Shown: one piece after another, positions 1 to 7,636 of the stretch
Layout: every line of letters begins with the position of its first letter
Numbering within the stretch: position 1 is the stretch's first letter
Assembly (NCBI RefSeq): GCF_029581275.1
Contig: NZ_CP120742.1
Coordinates: forward strand, 153,501-217,500
Source of the DNA: Micromonospora sp. WMMD1155
GTDB lineage: Bacteria; Actinomycetota; Actinomycetes; Mycobacteriales; Micromonosporaceae
Length of the DNA stretch: 64,000 nucleotides
Direction of reading: 5' to 3'
Notes under the pieces: generated by a model
The model's input: only the letters and a program-made list of their open reading frames with translations
Told to the model about the DNA's origin: nothing
The model's database searches: none
Program-made: the position numbers and the translations under genes

Positions 1-249
1 ACACCACCCGCTCGCCAGCAGGCCGAGTACATAGCTAGGCACGCCGCGCAGATAGAGACCGCTTTCGACGATCAACAAGCTGCTCGGGCGCTGCTCTCGC
101 CACCAAACCGACCACTCCAGCCGGCTAGACCTGATCACTGCGGCAATTCTTCACGCTCGGCCACCAAAAATGGAGTCGAAAGTCGCAATGATGTCACGCC
201 AGAAGTTGGCCAGGTGTTCAGCAAGAGGCCGCAGCGCCATTTCATCTAG
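1..249 (+). CDS. C-terminal end of an unidentified upstream gene (partial)
   Basis: The frame is open from the first base of the window to a TAG at 247-249 and encodes about 82 residues. The first third looks like a helical, Gln/Ala-rich protein tail (RQQAEYIARHAAQIETAF). The later part has poorer composition and overlaps the convergent nuclease gene on the other strand by 99 bases. The real protein may therefore end in a sequence captured by recombination, or the open frame may be partly accidental. No function can be assigned. Because the element should carry a relaxase and none is seen, this tail could belong to one, but that is a guess from context only. Confidence 0.33.
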   Translation, partial: TPPARQQAEYIARHAAQIETAFDDQQAARALLSPPNRPLQPARPDHCGNSSRSATKNGVESRNDVTPEVGQVFSKRPQRHFI

Positions 250-909
250 AATAAAATCCGGGTACCCATCCTGCGCCCCGGTGGGCAGAATTCTCCTCAA
301 GGGCAGCGTAAGGTCGGGGCCGGCGATAGGGAAGTCCGGTGGAATAATGAACCACGGAAGCTTCCAGGCAAGAAGGCGATACTGTTCGCGGCGCAATCGA
401 AATTCTTTTTGCTTATTGGCTGACAAGGCGTCCGCCTTGCGAAAAATCCGGGAATTTATGGGCTCAGTGTACTCGACTAGCGGATCAATTTCACGCCGCA
501 AGAGCGGGACCATGTAGTTGTGTATCCACCTTTCCGAGAAGAGCTCTTGGAACTCCATCCAACTAAGAAGCGAGATGTTACTTTTCTCCGCCGCGAGGAT
601 CGCGCCCGACTGAAAACCCTTCAGTGAAACAAGAATTCCCCTGTTCGCCCCTGAGTCGCTTACGACGGTTCGGAAGGAATGGACTACATGCTGCGGGATT
701 GCCACATCCCAAGTCTTGCATTCAACGATGACCGAGGAGGAGGGTGTGGTGGAGCGGTCAACGGCATAGGCGTCGACGGTCGCGGCGCCGCGAACGAGAG
801 TGATCTCTCGCTGCAGCTCGACCGCGAAGCCGCACTCCGAAAGGATTTGGCCCACAAGCTGTTCCAACTCTTTCCACGTGCTGGGCGATCCCAGTTCTAT
901 CAGGGGCAT
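151..909 (-). CDS. Mrr-like restriction endonuclease domain protein
   Basis: This 252-residue protein carries a PD-(D/E)XK nuclease fold of the Mrr type in its first half. The visible core is VDAYAVD (candidate metal-binding Asp), then VIVECKTW, the E-x-K pair typical of Mrr (Glu and Lys about residues 63-65), then a helix and strand ending in RGILVSLKGFQSGA. Mrr enzymes cut DNA carrying foreign methylation. The C-terminal 130 residues match nothing I recognise and may recognise DNA or regulate the enzyme. No partner methylase lies next to it, which fits a methylation-dependent (type IV) enzyme or a solitary element-borne defence gene. The ATG at 909 follows a weak AGGAA. The next feature downstream is the edge of an insertion sequence. 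Confidence 0.78.
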   Translation of the reverse strand: MPLIELGSPSTWKELEQLVGQILSECGFAVELQREITLVRGAATVDAYAVDRSTTPSSSVIVECKTWDVAIPQHVVHSFRTVVSDSGANRGILVSLKGFQSGAILAAEKSNISLLSWMEFQELFSERWIHNYMVPLLRREIDPLVEYTEPINSRIFRKADALSANKQKEFRLRREQYRLLAWKLPWFIIPPDFPIAGPDLTLPLRRILPTGAQDGYPDFILDEMALRPLAEHLANFWRDIIATFDSIFGGRA

Positions 910-1177
910 CGACTTCGTGGTTCCTTTGTTCGTGATTTGATAGGCAGATTCTCACCCTAACAGCACCGACCCCACGGCGGCGTCGTTGCATTTGGCGGCA
1001 GCATTCTGCTCAGCGCGCTCATCTCGACATAAGCGGACGTCGGCCGGCTGACAGCCGGGAGCACACGCTGACATCTTTAAGAGCGCGTTTGGTTTGTGAG
1101 TCGGCCGGGTGTGTCGCACAGCGAGTCCGATCGATGGGCGTGCCTCGATCGGTAGACAGGCATGGATCGCGTGCGGC

Positions 1178-1187
1178 GGTACCCCTC
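1178..1187. repeat. Left target-site duplication of the ISAs1-family element
   Basis: GGTACCCCTC lies directly before the left terminal repeat and is identical to 2517-2526. ISAs1-family elements duplicate 8-10 bp. Confidence 0.95.
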
Positions 1188-2516
1188 CAGGGCCCCGGCG
1201 AAGTCGTTAGGTGATGCCGAGCAGTGCCAACGGGCGGGTGCTGTCGCGGGCGTGGTGTCGGTTGGCGGCGGCGATGTTGGTGACTCCGGTCAGGCGTAGG
1301 GCTCCTATCGCGGCGTTGCGGAGGGCGGCCATGACCTGGGGGCCGGTGCCGGTGCGGATCTGGCTGCGGTCTTCGTCGTAGGTGACGTCGCGAACCCAGT
1401 GGATCTTGTTCTCGATCGACCAGTGCCCGCGGATCCACGCGGCCAGTTGTGCCGGTTTCGCCTGATGGACGCGGAGATCGGTGATGGCGTAGACGGTTTC
1501 GGTGGTGAAGCGTTTTGGCTGGTCCAGGCGGCGTCTGCGGCGGCGGATCTGGATGGCTTGGACGGCGTGCGGGAAGTCGATGCCGGTGGAGATCGTCAGG
1601 ATCTTGCAGCTGCGGATCTCGCGGCGGCCGTGTCCGCGGTCGGTGTCGCGGGTGGCGTCCGGGACCGCCCGCCAGGGCAGTGTGGTGAGCTGGCCGTGCT
1701 GGTGGGGCTGGTTGCCTTTGACGGTCAGGATCCAGTGCGCGCCGTGCTCGGCGAGGTAGGTGACGTGTTCGCGTTGGCAGTGCAGGGCATCAGCGGTGAT
1801 CACGGTGCCGCGCAGGTCGCTGATCTGGTCGAGCAAAGGCTGGAACCGGGTGATCTCGTTGGTCTTGCCGTCGACGTCGATGCTGGCCATCACCACACCG
1901 GTGGCCTGGTCGCAGGCGGTCATCACGTGCCGGGCGACGGTGTCGCTGCTGCGGGAGCCGCGCAGGGTCTTGCCGTCGACGGCGATCGCCCGGCCGGCCG
2001 TCGAGACGGTGGCGGTGGCCCGGCCGGCGAGCCAGACACTGATCGCCGCAGTCAGTAGCTGCGGATCCATGGCCTGCAACAGCCGACGGATCATCGCCTC
2101 CGATGGGCGCCGATCCGGGGTCATGCCCAAGGCGACAGCCGTCGCGGCCGGCACGTCGGCGACCCACTCGGCGATCGCCGAGTACGAGCGGTAGCCGGCG
2201 ACCACCGCACACACGGCCGCGGTGACCACGACCGTCAGCCGGTGCCGGACACCTCGCCTGGCACGTGGATCAGGCAGACCAGCGAGTACTTCGGACAGCC
2301 CACCAGCGGTTTCGGCAACGGTCAGAGCCGGTGCGCAGGACAGGGTCGAGATCAGCGATGATGGCAGCGCGGGCATGACTCACTTCGGACGATCAGCATG
2401 GCGTAGGAACCTTGATGATCTTCCGAACGGTCATGCCCGTCTTGCCGCCACCAACAACGGCGCTTCTACTCCAAGCCTCACAAGTCAGACACCATCACGA
2501 CTTTGCCGGGGCCCTG
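1188..2516 (-). mobile_element. ISAs1-family insertion sequence, complete
   Basis: This 1,329-bp element has terminal inverted repeats. The left end starts CAGGGCCCCGGCGAAGTCGT at 1188, and the reverse complement of the right end starts CAGGGCCCCGGCAAAGTCGT at 2516, so 19 of the first 20 bases match. A perfect 10-bp direct repeat flanks it (1178-1187 and 2517-2526). One transposase gene fills it on the minus strand. Perfect ends and target duplications indicate a recent insertion that could still be mobile. Confidence 0.94.
1207..2376 (-). CDS. ISAs1-family transposase
   Basis: This 389-residue DDE transposase has the family's N-terminal signature LPDPRARRGVRHRL, then SEAMIRRLLQAMD, the first catalytic Asp in AVDGKTLRGS, the second in VITADALHCQ, and the catalytic Glu in the C-terminal HWSIENKIHWVRDVTY, which runs into DEDRSQIRTG, the most characteristic block of this family. 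The length is normal. The gene ends 19 bp inside the left terminal repeat and begins 140 bp inside the right one. Its ATG overlaps a CATG shared with an open frame reading the other way. Expression would run leftward, away from the conjugation operon. Confidence 0.96.
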   Translation of the reverse strand: MPALPSSLISTLSCAPALTVAETAGGLSEVLAGLPDPRARRGVRHRLTVVVTAAVCAVVAGYRSYSAIAEWVADVPAATAVALGMTPDRRPSEAMIRRLLQAMDPQLLTAAISVWLAGRATATVSTAGRAIAVDGKTLRGSRSSDTVARHVMTACDQATGVVMASIDVDGKTNEITRFQPLLDQISDLRGTVITADALHCQREHVTYLAEHGAHWILTVKGNQPHQHGQLTTLPWRAVPDATRDTDRGHGRREIRSCKILTISTGIDFPHAVQAIQIRRRRRRLDQPKRFTTETVYAITDLRVHQAKPAQLAAWIRGHWSIENKIHWVRDVTYDEDRSQIRTGTGPQVMAALRNAAIGALRLTGVTNIAAANRHHARDSTRPLALLGIT

Positions 2517-2526
2517 GGTACCCCTC
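2517..2526. repeat. Right target-site duplication of the ISAs1-family element
   Basis: GGTACCCCTC is an exact copy of 1178-1187 and abuts the right terminal repeat. Confidence 0.95.
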
Positions 2527-3357
2527 TGACCTGACCGACGCCGAGTGGGAGATCATCGAGCCGATGCTGCCGTCTCCGCAGTGGATGGGTAGGCCGGAGA
2601 AGCATCCCCGGCGGGCCGTCATCGACGCCATCTTGTACGTGGTGCGCACCGGCTGCGCGTGGCGGTACCTGCCGGTCGACTTCCCGCCGTGGCAGACCGT
2701 GTACGCGCACTTCACGCGGCTGAACAGGCGGGGCGTGACCGAGCGGATCCTGACCGAGCTACGCGAGCAGATCCGGGTGGCGCACGGCCGCGAGCCCGAG
2801 CCGACGGCGGGAATCATCGACTCGCAGAGCGTCAAAGGTGCCGACACCGTGCCGCGCGACTCCCGCGGCTACGACGCCGGGAAGAAGATCAACGACCGGA
2901 AACGGTTCATCGTCACCGACACCCTCGGCCTGCTGGTCACCGTCTGGGTCCTCGCCGCGTCCTGGCAGGACCGCGACGGCGCCAAAGGCGCACTACTGGC
3001 CACCTACGCGGCGACCCCGATCCGGCACGTCTTCGCTGACACCGGCTTCGCCGGTCGCCTCGTCGACTGGGCCCGAGACCTGCTCCGCACCACCGTCGAG
3101 ATCGTCCGCAAACCCGCCGACCAGAAAGGGTTTGTCGTGCACCCGCGCCGCTGGGTCGTGGAGCGGACCCTGGCCTGGCTCACCGCCCACCGCCGCCTGG
3201 CCCGCGACTACGAAACCCACCGCGCGACGTCCGAGGCCATGATCCGATGGGCCGCCCTCGGCGGCATGCTCCGCCGCCTCGCCCGAGGCGAACCCGCCAC
3301 CCGCCAACAACGCCTCACCTTCAACACACCCGACTGACAGCAAAATGAAACGCGCTC

Positions 3358-3517
3358 TAAGTTCGCCGAAGAAGTCTTCAAGCCCGAAGAGCCTGGTCAG
3401 AGCGATGCCCGTGGGATCAGCGTCCCAGATGACGACACGGCCGGCGCGCGACGGCGACGACTGGATAGCCGTCCGTCCAACTGGTGGCGACCCCGAGGGA
3501 ACTACGTGAGCCGCTGA
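3358..3517. other. Coding remnant flanking the IS5-family insertion
   Basis: Removing the insertion sequences and one TAA joins 1080 to 3361. Two frames run cleanly through that junction. On the plus strand a frame reads AHADIFKFAEEVFKPEEPG and continues to a TGA at 3515-3517. On the minus strand a frame contains RVVIWDADPTGIALTRLFGL and ends near 1019. Both look protein-like and neither has a clear start, so the IS5 element probably landed in or near a gene that is now only a remnant. I cannot say which strand was coding or name the protein. Confidence 0.3.
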
Positions 3518-3523
3518 CCGCTC

Positions 3524-3575
3524 TTGTCAGGTCGTGACAGGCGTCAGGCGAGTTCGATCGGTCTGACAGCCGAGT
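3524..3575. promoter_or_regulatory. TGTCAGG/TGACAGG motif cluster upstream of the conjugation operon
   Basis: TGTCA at 3525-3529 and TGACA at 3535-3539 form an inverted repeat with a 5-bp centre. GCGTCAGGC and GTCTGACAG follow within 40 bp. Closely related motifs precede the genes at 10305 and 11468. The position, about 200-250 bp before the pilin start, fits an operator or promoter region for the conjugation operon. The binding factor is unknown. Confidence 0.4.
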
Positions 3576-3778
3576 CCTGGGGGGTGCATGTCATCCACGG
3601 CATGACCGCCCGGTGGGGACCCTCATCCGGCGAGGCCAACGGTCCGGCACGGCTGGCGCGGCGTACTGACACCGCAACCCTTCGCTCAACGCAAGGGAGG
3701 AGCGCCCCCACCGGTCCAGCCGAAGCTTCGCCTTGGTCCCCACCGCGGCGGCCCGCATATTTCTTGTGGAGCGTCGCT

Positions 3779-4075
3779 ATGCACGTGACTCTGTCAATCC
3801 TGTCCGACCTCGCTGCCACCGCGCCGCAGCCACTGGCGGCCCCGAAATCGATCAACGAGGTCATTTCCTCGATCACCTCGTGGATCATGGGCATCATCGC
3901 GCTGGTAGCGACAATGTTCCTTGTCATCGGTGGTCTCCGCTACATGGCCGCTGGCGGTGACCCCGCCCAGGTCGAGCAGGCGAAGGGCAACTTCAAGTCC
4001 GCGTTGATCGGCTACGCCTTGGCGGTTCTCTCCCCCGTGATCCTGCAGGTGCTGCAGGGCATCATCGGCGGCTGA
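3779..4075 (+). CDS. VirB2-like pilin-type small membrane protein of the conjugation apparatus
   Basis: The 98-residue product has two hydrophobic segments (about residues 33-57, SWIMGIIALVATMFLVIGGL, and 76-96) joined by a short polar loop, YMAAGGDPAQVEQAKGNFKS. That loop is typical of TrbC/VirB2-type pilins in Gram-positive type IV secretion operons. The ATG at 3779 is chosen because GGAG lies 7-8 bases upstream. The same frame is open further upstream, but that part has no hydrophobic or domain character. It opens the operon, 11 bp before the VirB6-like gene. In conjugation systems this family forms or nucleates the surface channel. Confidence 0.8.
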   Translation: MHVTLSILSDLAATAPQPLAAPKSINEVISSITSWIMGIIALVATMFLVIGGLRYMAAGGDPAQVEQAKGNFKSALIGYALAVLSPVILQVLQGIIGG

Positions 4076-4086
4076 GGGCAGCGGTC

Positions 4087-5004
4087 ATGGTCGACTGGAT
4101 GATGAATGGCCTGGTGGAATGGCTCGCCGAGCGGCTGCAAGACCTCCTCGGCGGGCTCCTGGCCTATCTGACGTCGTCGATGTTCCTGTCGCCGGACGTC
4201 ACTGTCTTGCCGCAGGTGCAGACGATCGCCGAGAAGAGCACGCTGGTCGTCAACGCCTGCTACGTCCTCGCGCTGCTGACCGCCGGCGTCGTGACGATGA
4301 CCAGCAGTTCGGTCGAGGTCCGATACGGCGTCAAGGAACTCGTGCCACGCCTCATTGTCGGGTTCATCCTGTCGAACGTCGCGGTCCCGCTCTGCGCCGT
4401 CCTCATCGATGTGGCCAACGCGTTGACGGTGGCCATGGTCGGCACGGCGGCGCCGACCACGCAAGCGGTCACGATGGCCCGCACTCACGTGGCCGCCGCC
4501 CTCATCGACCCTGCCAACGCCCTCATCGCCCTGGTCATCGGATTGTTGATCGTCGGGCTGATGTTCGCCCTCGTCACCGGTTGGGTTGTCCGCGTTGCGG
4601 TGCTGGTCATCCTGGCCGGGCTCGCCCCGGTCGCGTTGGCCTGCTATGGCCTGCCCTGGACGCAACCCACCGCCGACCTGTGGTGGCGCAGCCTGCTGGG
4701 CTGCCTCGGCACGGCCGTGTTGCAGGCCATCGCGTTCTCCACCGGCATCCAACTGCTCACCGATCCGGACGCGAGCATCCCGGTGCTGATCGGCCTGCCG
4801 GGATCGAACGTGTTGAACCTGCTGCTGGTCGCGGTGGTGCTGTGGATGACGGTCAAGATCCCCTCGATGATGGGCCGCTACGCCACGGGCAAGGGGTCGC
4901 CGAACGTCGGCGGGATTCTGCTGCGGGCAGTGGTCATCCAGGGCATCACCCGCCGTCTCCCGCTCGGCGGGCTACGACGTACCGCCGTGCGAGGTGGGCG
5001 ATGA
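4087..5004 (+). CDS. VirB6/TrbL-like polytopic membrane channel protein
   Basis: This 305-residue protein is mostly membrane. Long hydrophobic blocks occur near residues 48-72, 86-118, 143-182 (long enough for two helices), 205-225 and 245-268. It begins with an amphipathic stretch (MVDWMMNGLVEWLAERLQDL) and ends with a basic tail, RRLPLGGLRRTAVRGGR, probably cytoplasmic. This layout and its place between the pilin and the PrgI/VirB4 genes match the VirB6/TrbL proteins that form the inner-membrane pore of type IV secretion systems. The stop overlaps the next start in an ATGA, so translation is probably coupled. Confidence 0.8.
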   Translation: MVDWMMNGLVEWLAERLQDLLGGLLAYLTSSMFLSPDVTVLPQVQTIAEKSTLVVNACYVLALLTAGVVTMTSSSVEVRYGVKELVPRLIVGFILSNVAVPLCAVLIDVANALTVAMVGTAAPTTQAVTMARTHVAAALIDPANALIALVIGLLIVGLMFALVTGWVVRVAVLVILAGLAPVALACYGLPWTQPTADLWWRSLLGCLGTAVLQAIAFSTGIQLLTDPDASIPVLIGLPGSNVLNLLLVAVVLWMTVKIPSMMGRYATGKGSPNVGGILLRAVVIQGITRRLPLGGLRRTAVRGGR

Positions 5005-5891
5005 CGATCGAGGACAACGTCCCGCGCGCCGTCGTCCCGGCCAACGTCAACGAGCCCGACCGCATCGCGTTCGGGTTGACATTCCGGCAACTGGGCATCA
5101 TCGGCGGCGCCGGCCTCGTCGGGCTCGGTGTCTACCGCACGTTCGGGCAACTGCTACCGCAGGTGGCGTGGATCGTCGCCGGGGCGATGATGTTCGCGGT
5201 GGCGGTCATGCTGGCGCTCGGCCGCCGTGACGGCCTGCCGCTGGACGTGTGGCTGCGGCACGGGTTCGCGCTCAGCCGCAGGCCGCACACGCTCGCCCCG
5301 GGTAGGGCTCGAACCAGCTCGGTCGCGGTCGTGACCGGCAACCCAAGCCTTCCGGCGCCGCTGCGGTCTCCGGTCACGGCGCTCAGCCCGACCGGAGTCC
5401 TGACCAGTGAGGGCAGCGGCAAAGTCCTGATCGCCTGCGGCACGACGAACATCCACCTGCGCACCAGCGGTGAACAGGGCGCGCTGTTGGAAGGGTTTGG
5501 CCGGTTCCTCAACAGCCTGACCGGGCCGGCGCAGATCGTCGTGGCTGCGCAGCGGCACGACCTGACCGTCTACGCGCAGGCGACTGTCGACCATGCGCCG
5601 CGCCTGGCGCACCCGGCGCTGCAGGCCGCCGCCGCCGACTACGCCGAGTTCCTGCTCGACCTCGACAGCCAGCGCGATCCGTTGCGCCGCCAGGTCCTCG
5701 CCGTCGTCACCGGAGAGTTTGGGGCCGACGCCGCGGTGCGTGCGCTGTCCGGACTCGGTGTCGAAGCCGCAGCTCTGGACGGGCCGGCTGTCGCCTCCGC
5801 GCTGGCTGGCGCGGTCGATCCGTTCTCCCCGCCGGTGCCTGGCCCGCGTGCGGTACCCGGCGCCCCGATCACCCTGCGGAGCGCATCATGA
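5001..5891 (+). CDS. PrgI-like membrane component of the type IV secretion system
   Basis: The ATG at 5001 overlaps the previous stop. The product is 296 residues. It starts with a short cytoplasmic segment, RIAFGLTFRQLGIIGG, which runs into two close membrane helices (about residues 29-47 and 53-73). This is the usual PrgI arrangement next to a VirB4 ATPase. The C-terminal 190 residues, beginning with TSEGSGKVLIACGTTNIHLR, resemble the extra domain of actinobacterial PrgI relatives that works with the ATPase. The order VirB6-PrgI-VirB4 is the conserved core of Gram-positive conjugation operons. It overlaps the VirB4 gene by 4 bases (ATGA). Confidence 0.78.
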   Translation: MTIEDNVPRAVVPANVNEPDRIAFGLTFRQLGIIGGAGLVGLGVYRTFGQLLPQVAWIVAGAMMFAVAVMLALGRRDGLPLDVWLRHGFALSRRPHTLAPGRARTSSVAVVTGNPSLPAPLRSPVTALSPTGVLTSEGSGKVLIACGTTNIHLRTSGEQGALLEGFGRFLNSLTGPAQIVVAAQRHDLTVYAQATVDHAPRLAHPALQAAAADYAEFLLDLDSQRDPLRRQVLAVVTGEFGADAAVRALSGLGVEAAALDGPAVASALAGAVDPFSPPVPGPRAVPGAPITLRSAS

Positions 5892-7636
5892 ACCTGTTGA
5901 AAGGGCACAAGACGAGTGACGCGGGCGGGGAGGGGATGCCCTCCCCCGCCGCGTTGTCGGTCACGCCGTGGCACGTGCAGGTCGGCGACGGGTATGCCGC
6001 CACCTACGCGGTGTGCGGGTATCCGGCCGAGGTCGGCCCAGCCTGGTTGGACCCGCTGCTGTCCTACCCGGCACGGGTCGACGTCTCGGTGCACCTGGAC
6101 CCGGTGGTGCCGCAACTGGCCGCGCCGATGCTCAAGCGCCAGCGCGCCCGCCTCGAATCCTCGCGCCGTCTCGATGCTGACCAGGGTCGTCTGGGTGATC
6201 CCATGGTGGAGGCGGCCGCAGCGGATGCCGCCGATCTCGCTGAACGCGTCGCCCGCGGCGCTGCGAAGCTCTTTGAGACCGGTATCTACGTCACCATCCA
6301 CGCCCGTACCGTCGATGAGCTGCGCGCCGTCACCGCGGGCGTGAAGTCCGCCGCCGCCAGCGTGCTGCTGGACCTGCAACCGGCTACGTTCCGGCACCAC
6401 CAGGGCTGGATCTCCACCCTGCCGGTCGGCGTGGACCCGCTACGCATGCGCCGCATCCTCGACACCACCGCCCTCGCGGCAGCGTTTCCCCTCGCCTCGG
6501 CGGACCTCGCCGCCCCGGCCCCCGGCGCCGCCGCTGCGCCCGAAGGGCTGCTGTACGGGGTCAACACGACCAGCAACGGGGTCGTGATCTGGAACAGGTG
6601 GGCGCAGGACAACCACAACTCCGTCGTCCTGGCCCGCTCCGGCGCGGGCAAGTCGTACTTCGTCAAACTGGAGGTGCTCCGCAACCTCTACCAGGGCACG
6701 GTCGTCTCCGTCATCGACCCCGAAGACGAGTACGCGCCACTGGCCGAGCACGTCGGCGGCACCGTCGTACAGCTCGGCCAGCCAGGTGTGCGGGTCAACC
6801 CGCTCGATCTGCCCGCCGACCACCGGGCCGACACCCTCACCCGCCGCGGCCTGTACCTACACACCCTGATCGCGGTCATGCTCGGAGCGGCCCCGCCGCC
6901 CGGCGAACGCGCCGCCCTGGACCGGGCGATCACCGCCGCCTACGCCCGCGCCGGGATCAACGGCGACCCGGGCACCTGGACTAAAACCGCGCCGCTGCTG
7001 CGGGACCTCGCCGACATGCTCACCGCCGACGACGACCCCGCCGCCGGGCAGCTCGCCGCCCGGCTCGCGCCCTGGACGGTCGGGAACTTCGCCAGCCTGT
7101 TCGACGGTCCGACCACGACCGTCCCGCGCGGGCACCTGGTGGTGTGGTCGCTGCGGCACCTGCCCGACGAGCTGCGCACAGTGGGCACGCTGCTGGCGCT
7201 CGACTCGATCTGGTCGGGCATCGACACCCCGGCCACAGCCCGCCGGCGCCGCCAGCTGGTCGTGGTGGACGAGGCCTGGCTGCTGATGCGCGACGGCGAA
7301 GGCAGCCGGTTTCTGTTCCGGATGGCCAAGGCAGCCCGCAAACGGTCCGCCGGCCTGTGCGTGATCACCCAGGACGCGGCCGACGTGCTGTCGACCGACC
7401 TTGGCCTCGCTGTGGTGTCCAACGCCGCAACGCAGGTGCTGATGCGCCAGAGCACGCAGTCCATCGACGCGGTTGCCGAGGCGTTCGGCCTGACCGATGG
7501 GGAATCACGGCTGCTGCTGTCGGCGCCACGCGGCGAAGGGCTGCTTGTTGCCGGGCGTAGCCGGATCCCGTTCCGCGCGGTTGGCTCGGCGGCCGAGCAC
7601 AGGATCGCGGTAACCGGGATCGGGGAGGCCGACTGA
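5888..7636 (+). CDS. VirB4-like conjugation ATPase
   Basis: This 582-residue ATPase powers assembly of, and transport through, the channel. The Walker A loop is ARSGAGKSYF (about residue 248), followed by SVIDPEDEYAPLAEHVGGTV, a signature stretch of VirB4/TraC enzymes. The Walker B is QLVVVDEAWLLM (about 455-466), and sensor-like residues lie in LCVITQDAADVL. The N-terminal 230 residues match the shorter VirB4 type without a membrane anchor. The gene overlaps both neighbours (ATGA upstream, TGATG downstream), so it sits in one tightly coupled transcript with the coupling protein. Confidence 0.92.
   Translation: MNLLKGHKTSDAGGEGMPSPAALSVTPWHVQVGDGYAATYAVCGYPAEVGPAWLDPLLSYPARVDVSVHLDPVVPQLAAPMLKRQRARLESSRRLDADQGRLGDPMVEAAAADAADLAERVARGAAKLFETGIYVTIHARTVDELRAVTAGVKSAAASVLLDLQPATFRHHQGWISTLPVGVDPLRMRRILDTTALAAAFPLASADLAAPAPGAAAAPEGLLYGVNTTSNGVVIWNRWAQDNHNSVVLARSGAGKSYFVKLEVLRNLYQGTVVSVIDPEDEYAPLAEHVGGTVVQLGQPGVRVNPLDLPADHRADTLTRRGLYLHTLIAVMLGAAPPPGERAALDRAITAAYARAGINGDPGTWTKTAPLLRDLADMLTADDDPAAGQLAARLAPWTVGNFASLFDGPTTTVPRGHLVVWSLRHLPDELRTVGTLLALDSIWSGIDTPATARRRRQLVVVDEAWLLMRDGEGSRFLFRMAKAARKRSAGLCVITQDAADVLSTDLGLAVVSNAATQVLMRQSTQSIDAVAEAFGLTDGESRLLLSAPRGEGLLVAGRSRIPFRAVGSAAEHRIAVTGIGEAD

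Larger units (their letters stand above)
1162..3337 (+). pseudogene. IS5-family transposase gene split by an ISAs1 insertion
   Basis: Joining 1162-1187 to 2527-3337 restores an uninterrupted frame of exactly 279 codons, beginning ATG GAT CGC GTG and reading MDRVRRYPSDLTDAEWEII. The insertion falls after the first few codons, so the remaining part (from 2527) has lost its native start. An open frame does run into it from inside the ISAs1 element (in-frame ATG at 2375), so a fusion product is conceivable. The DDE residues are present: Asp in GIIDSQSVKG, Asp in VFADTGFAG, and Glu in VVERTLAWL, which is followed by the typical R-x7-Y helix. The catalytic body is thus intact and only the 5' end is broken. 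Confidence 0.86.
1081..3357 (+). mobile_element. IS5-family insertion sequence, interrupted by an ISAs1-family element
   Basis: The ends are inverted repeats. The left end begins GAGCGCGTTT at 1081 and the right end finishes AAACGCGCTC at 3357. Further inside, both ends share GGGTGTGT at matching distance. The trinucleotide TAA occurs immediately outside each end (1078-1080 and 3358-3360), consistent with the TNA target duplications of IS5 relatives. Without the inner 1,329-bp element and one copy of its 10-bp duplication the sequence is 938 bp with a single transposase gene, a normal size for this family. It lies just upstream of the conjugation operon. Confidence 0.86.

Noticed and set aside
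1399..2194. Plus-strand frames opposite the ISAs1 transposase.
   Set aside because: They are mirror frames of a GC-rich gene with no motif and no supporting context.
1..3000. A second copy of the tRNA-Pro 3' end as the left att site.
   Set aside because: No stretch matching the acceptor and T-arm segment of 27987-28010 was found by eye in the left part of the window.
4119..5891. A 590-codon frame beginning inside the VirB6-like gene.
   Set aside because: The first 294 codons are an Arg/Pro-rich shadow; the PrgI-like protein begins at ATG 5001, which overlaps the preceding stop.
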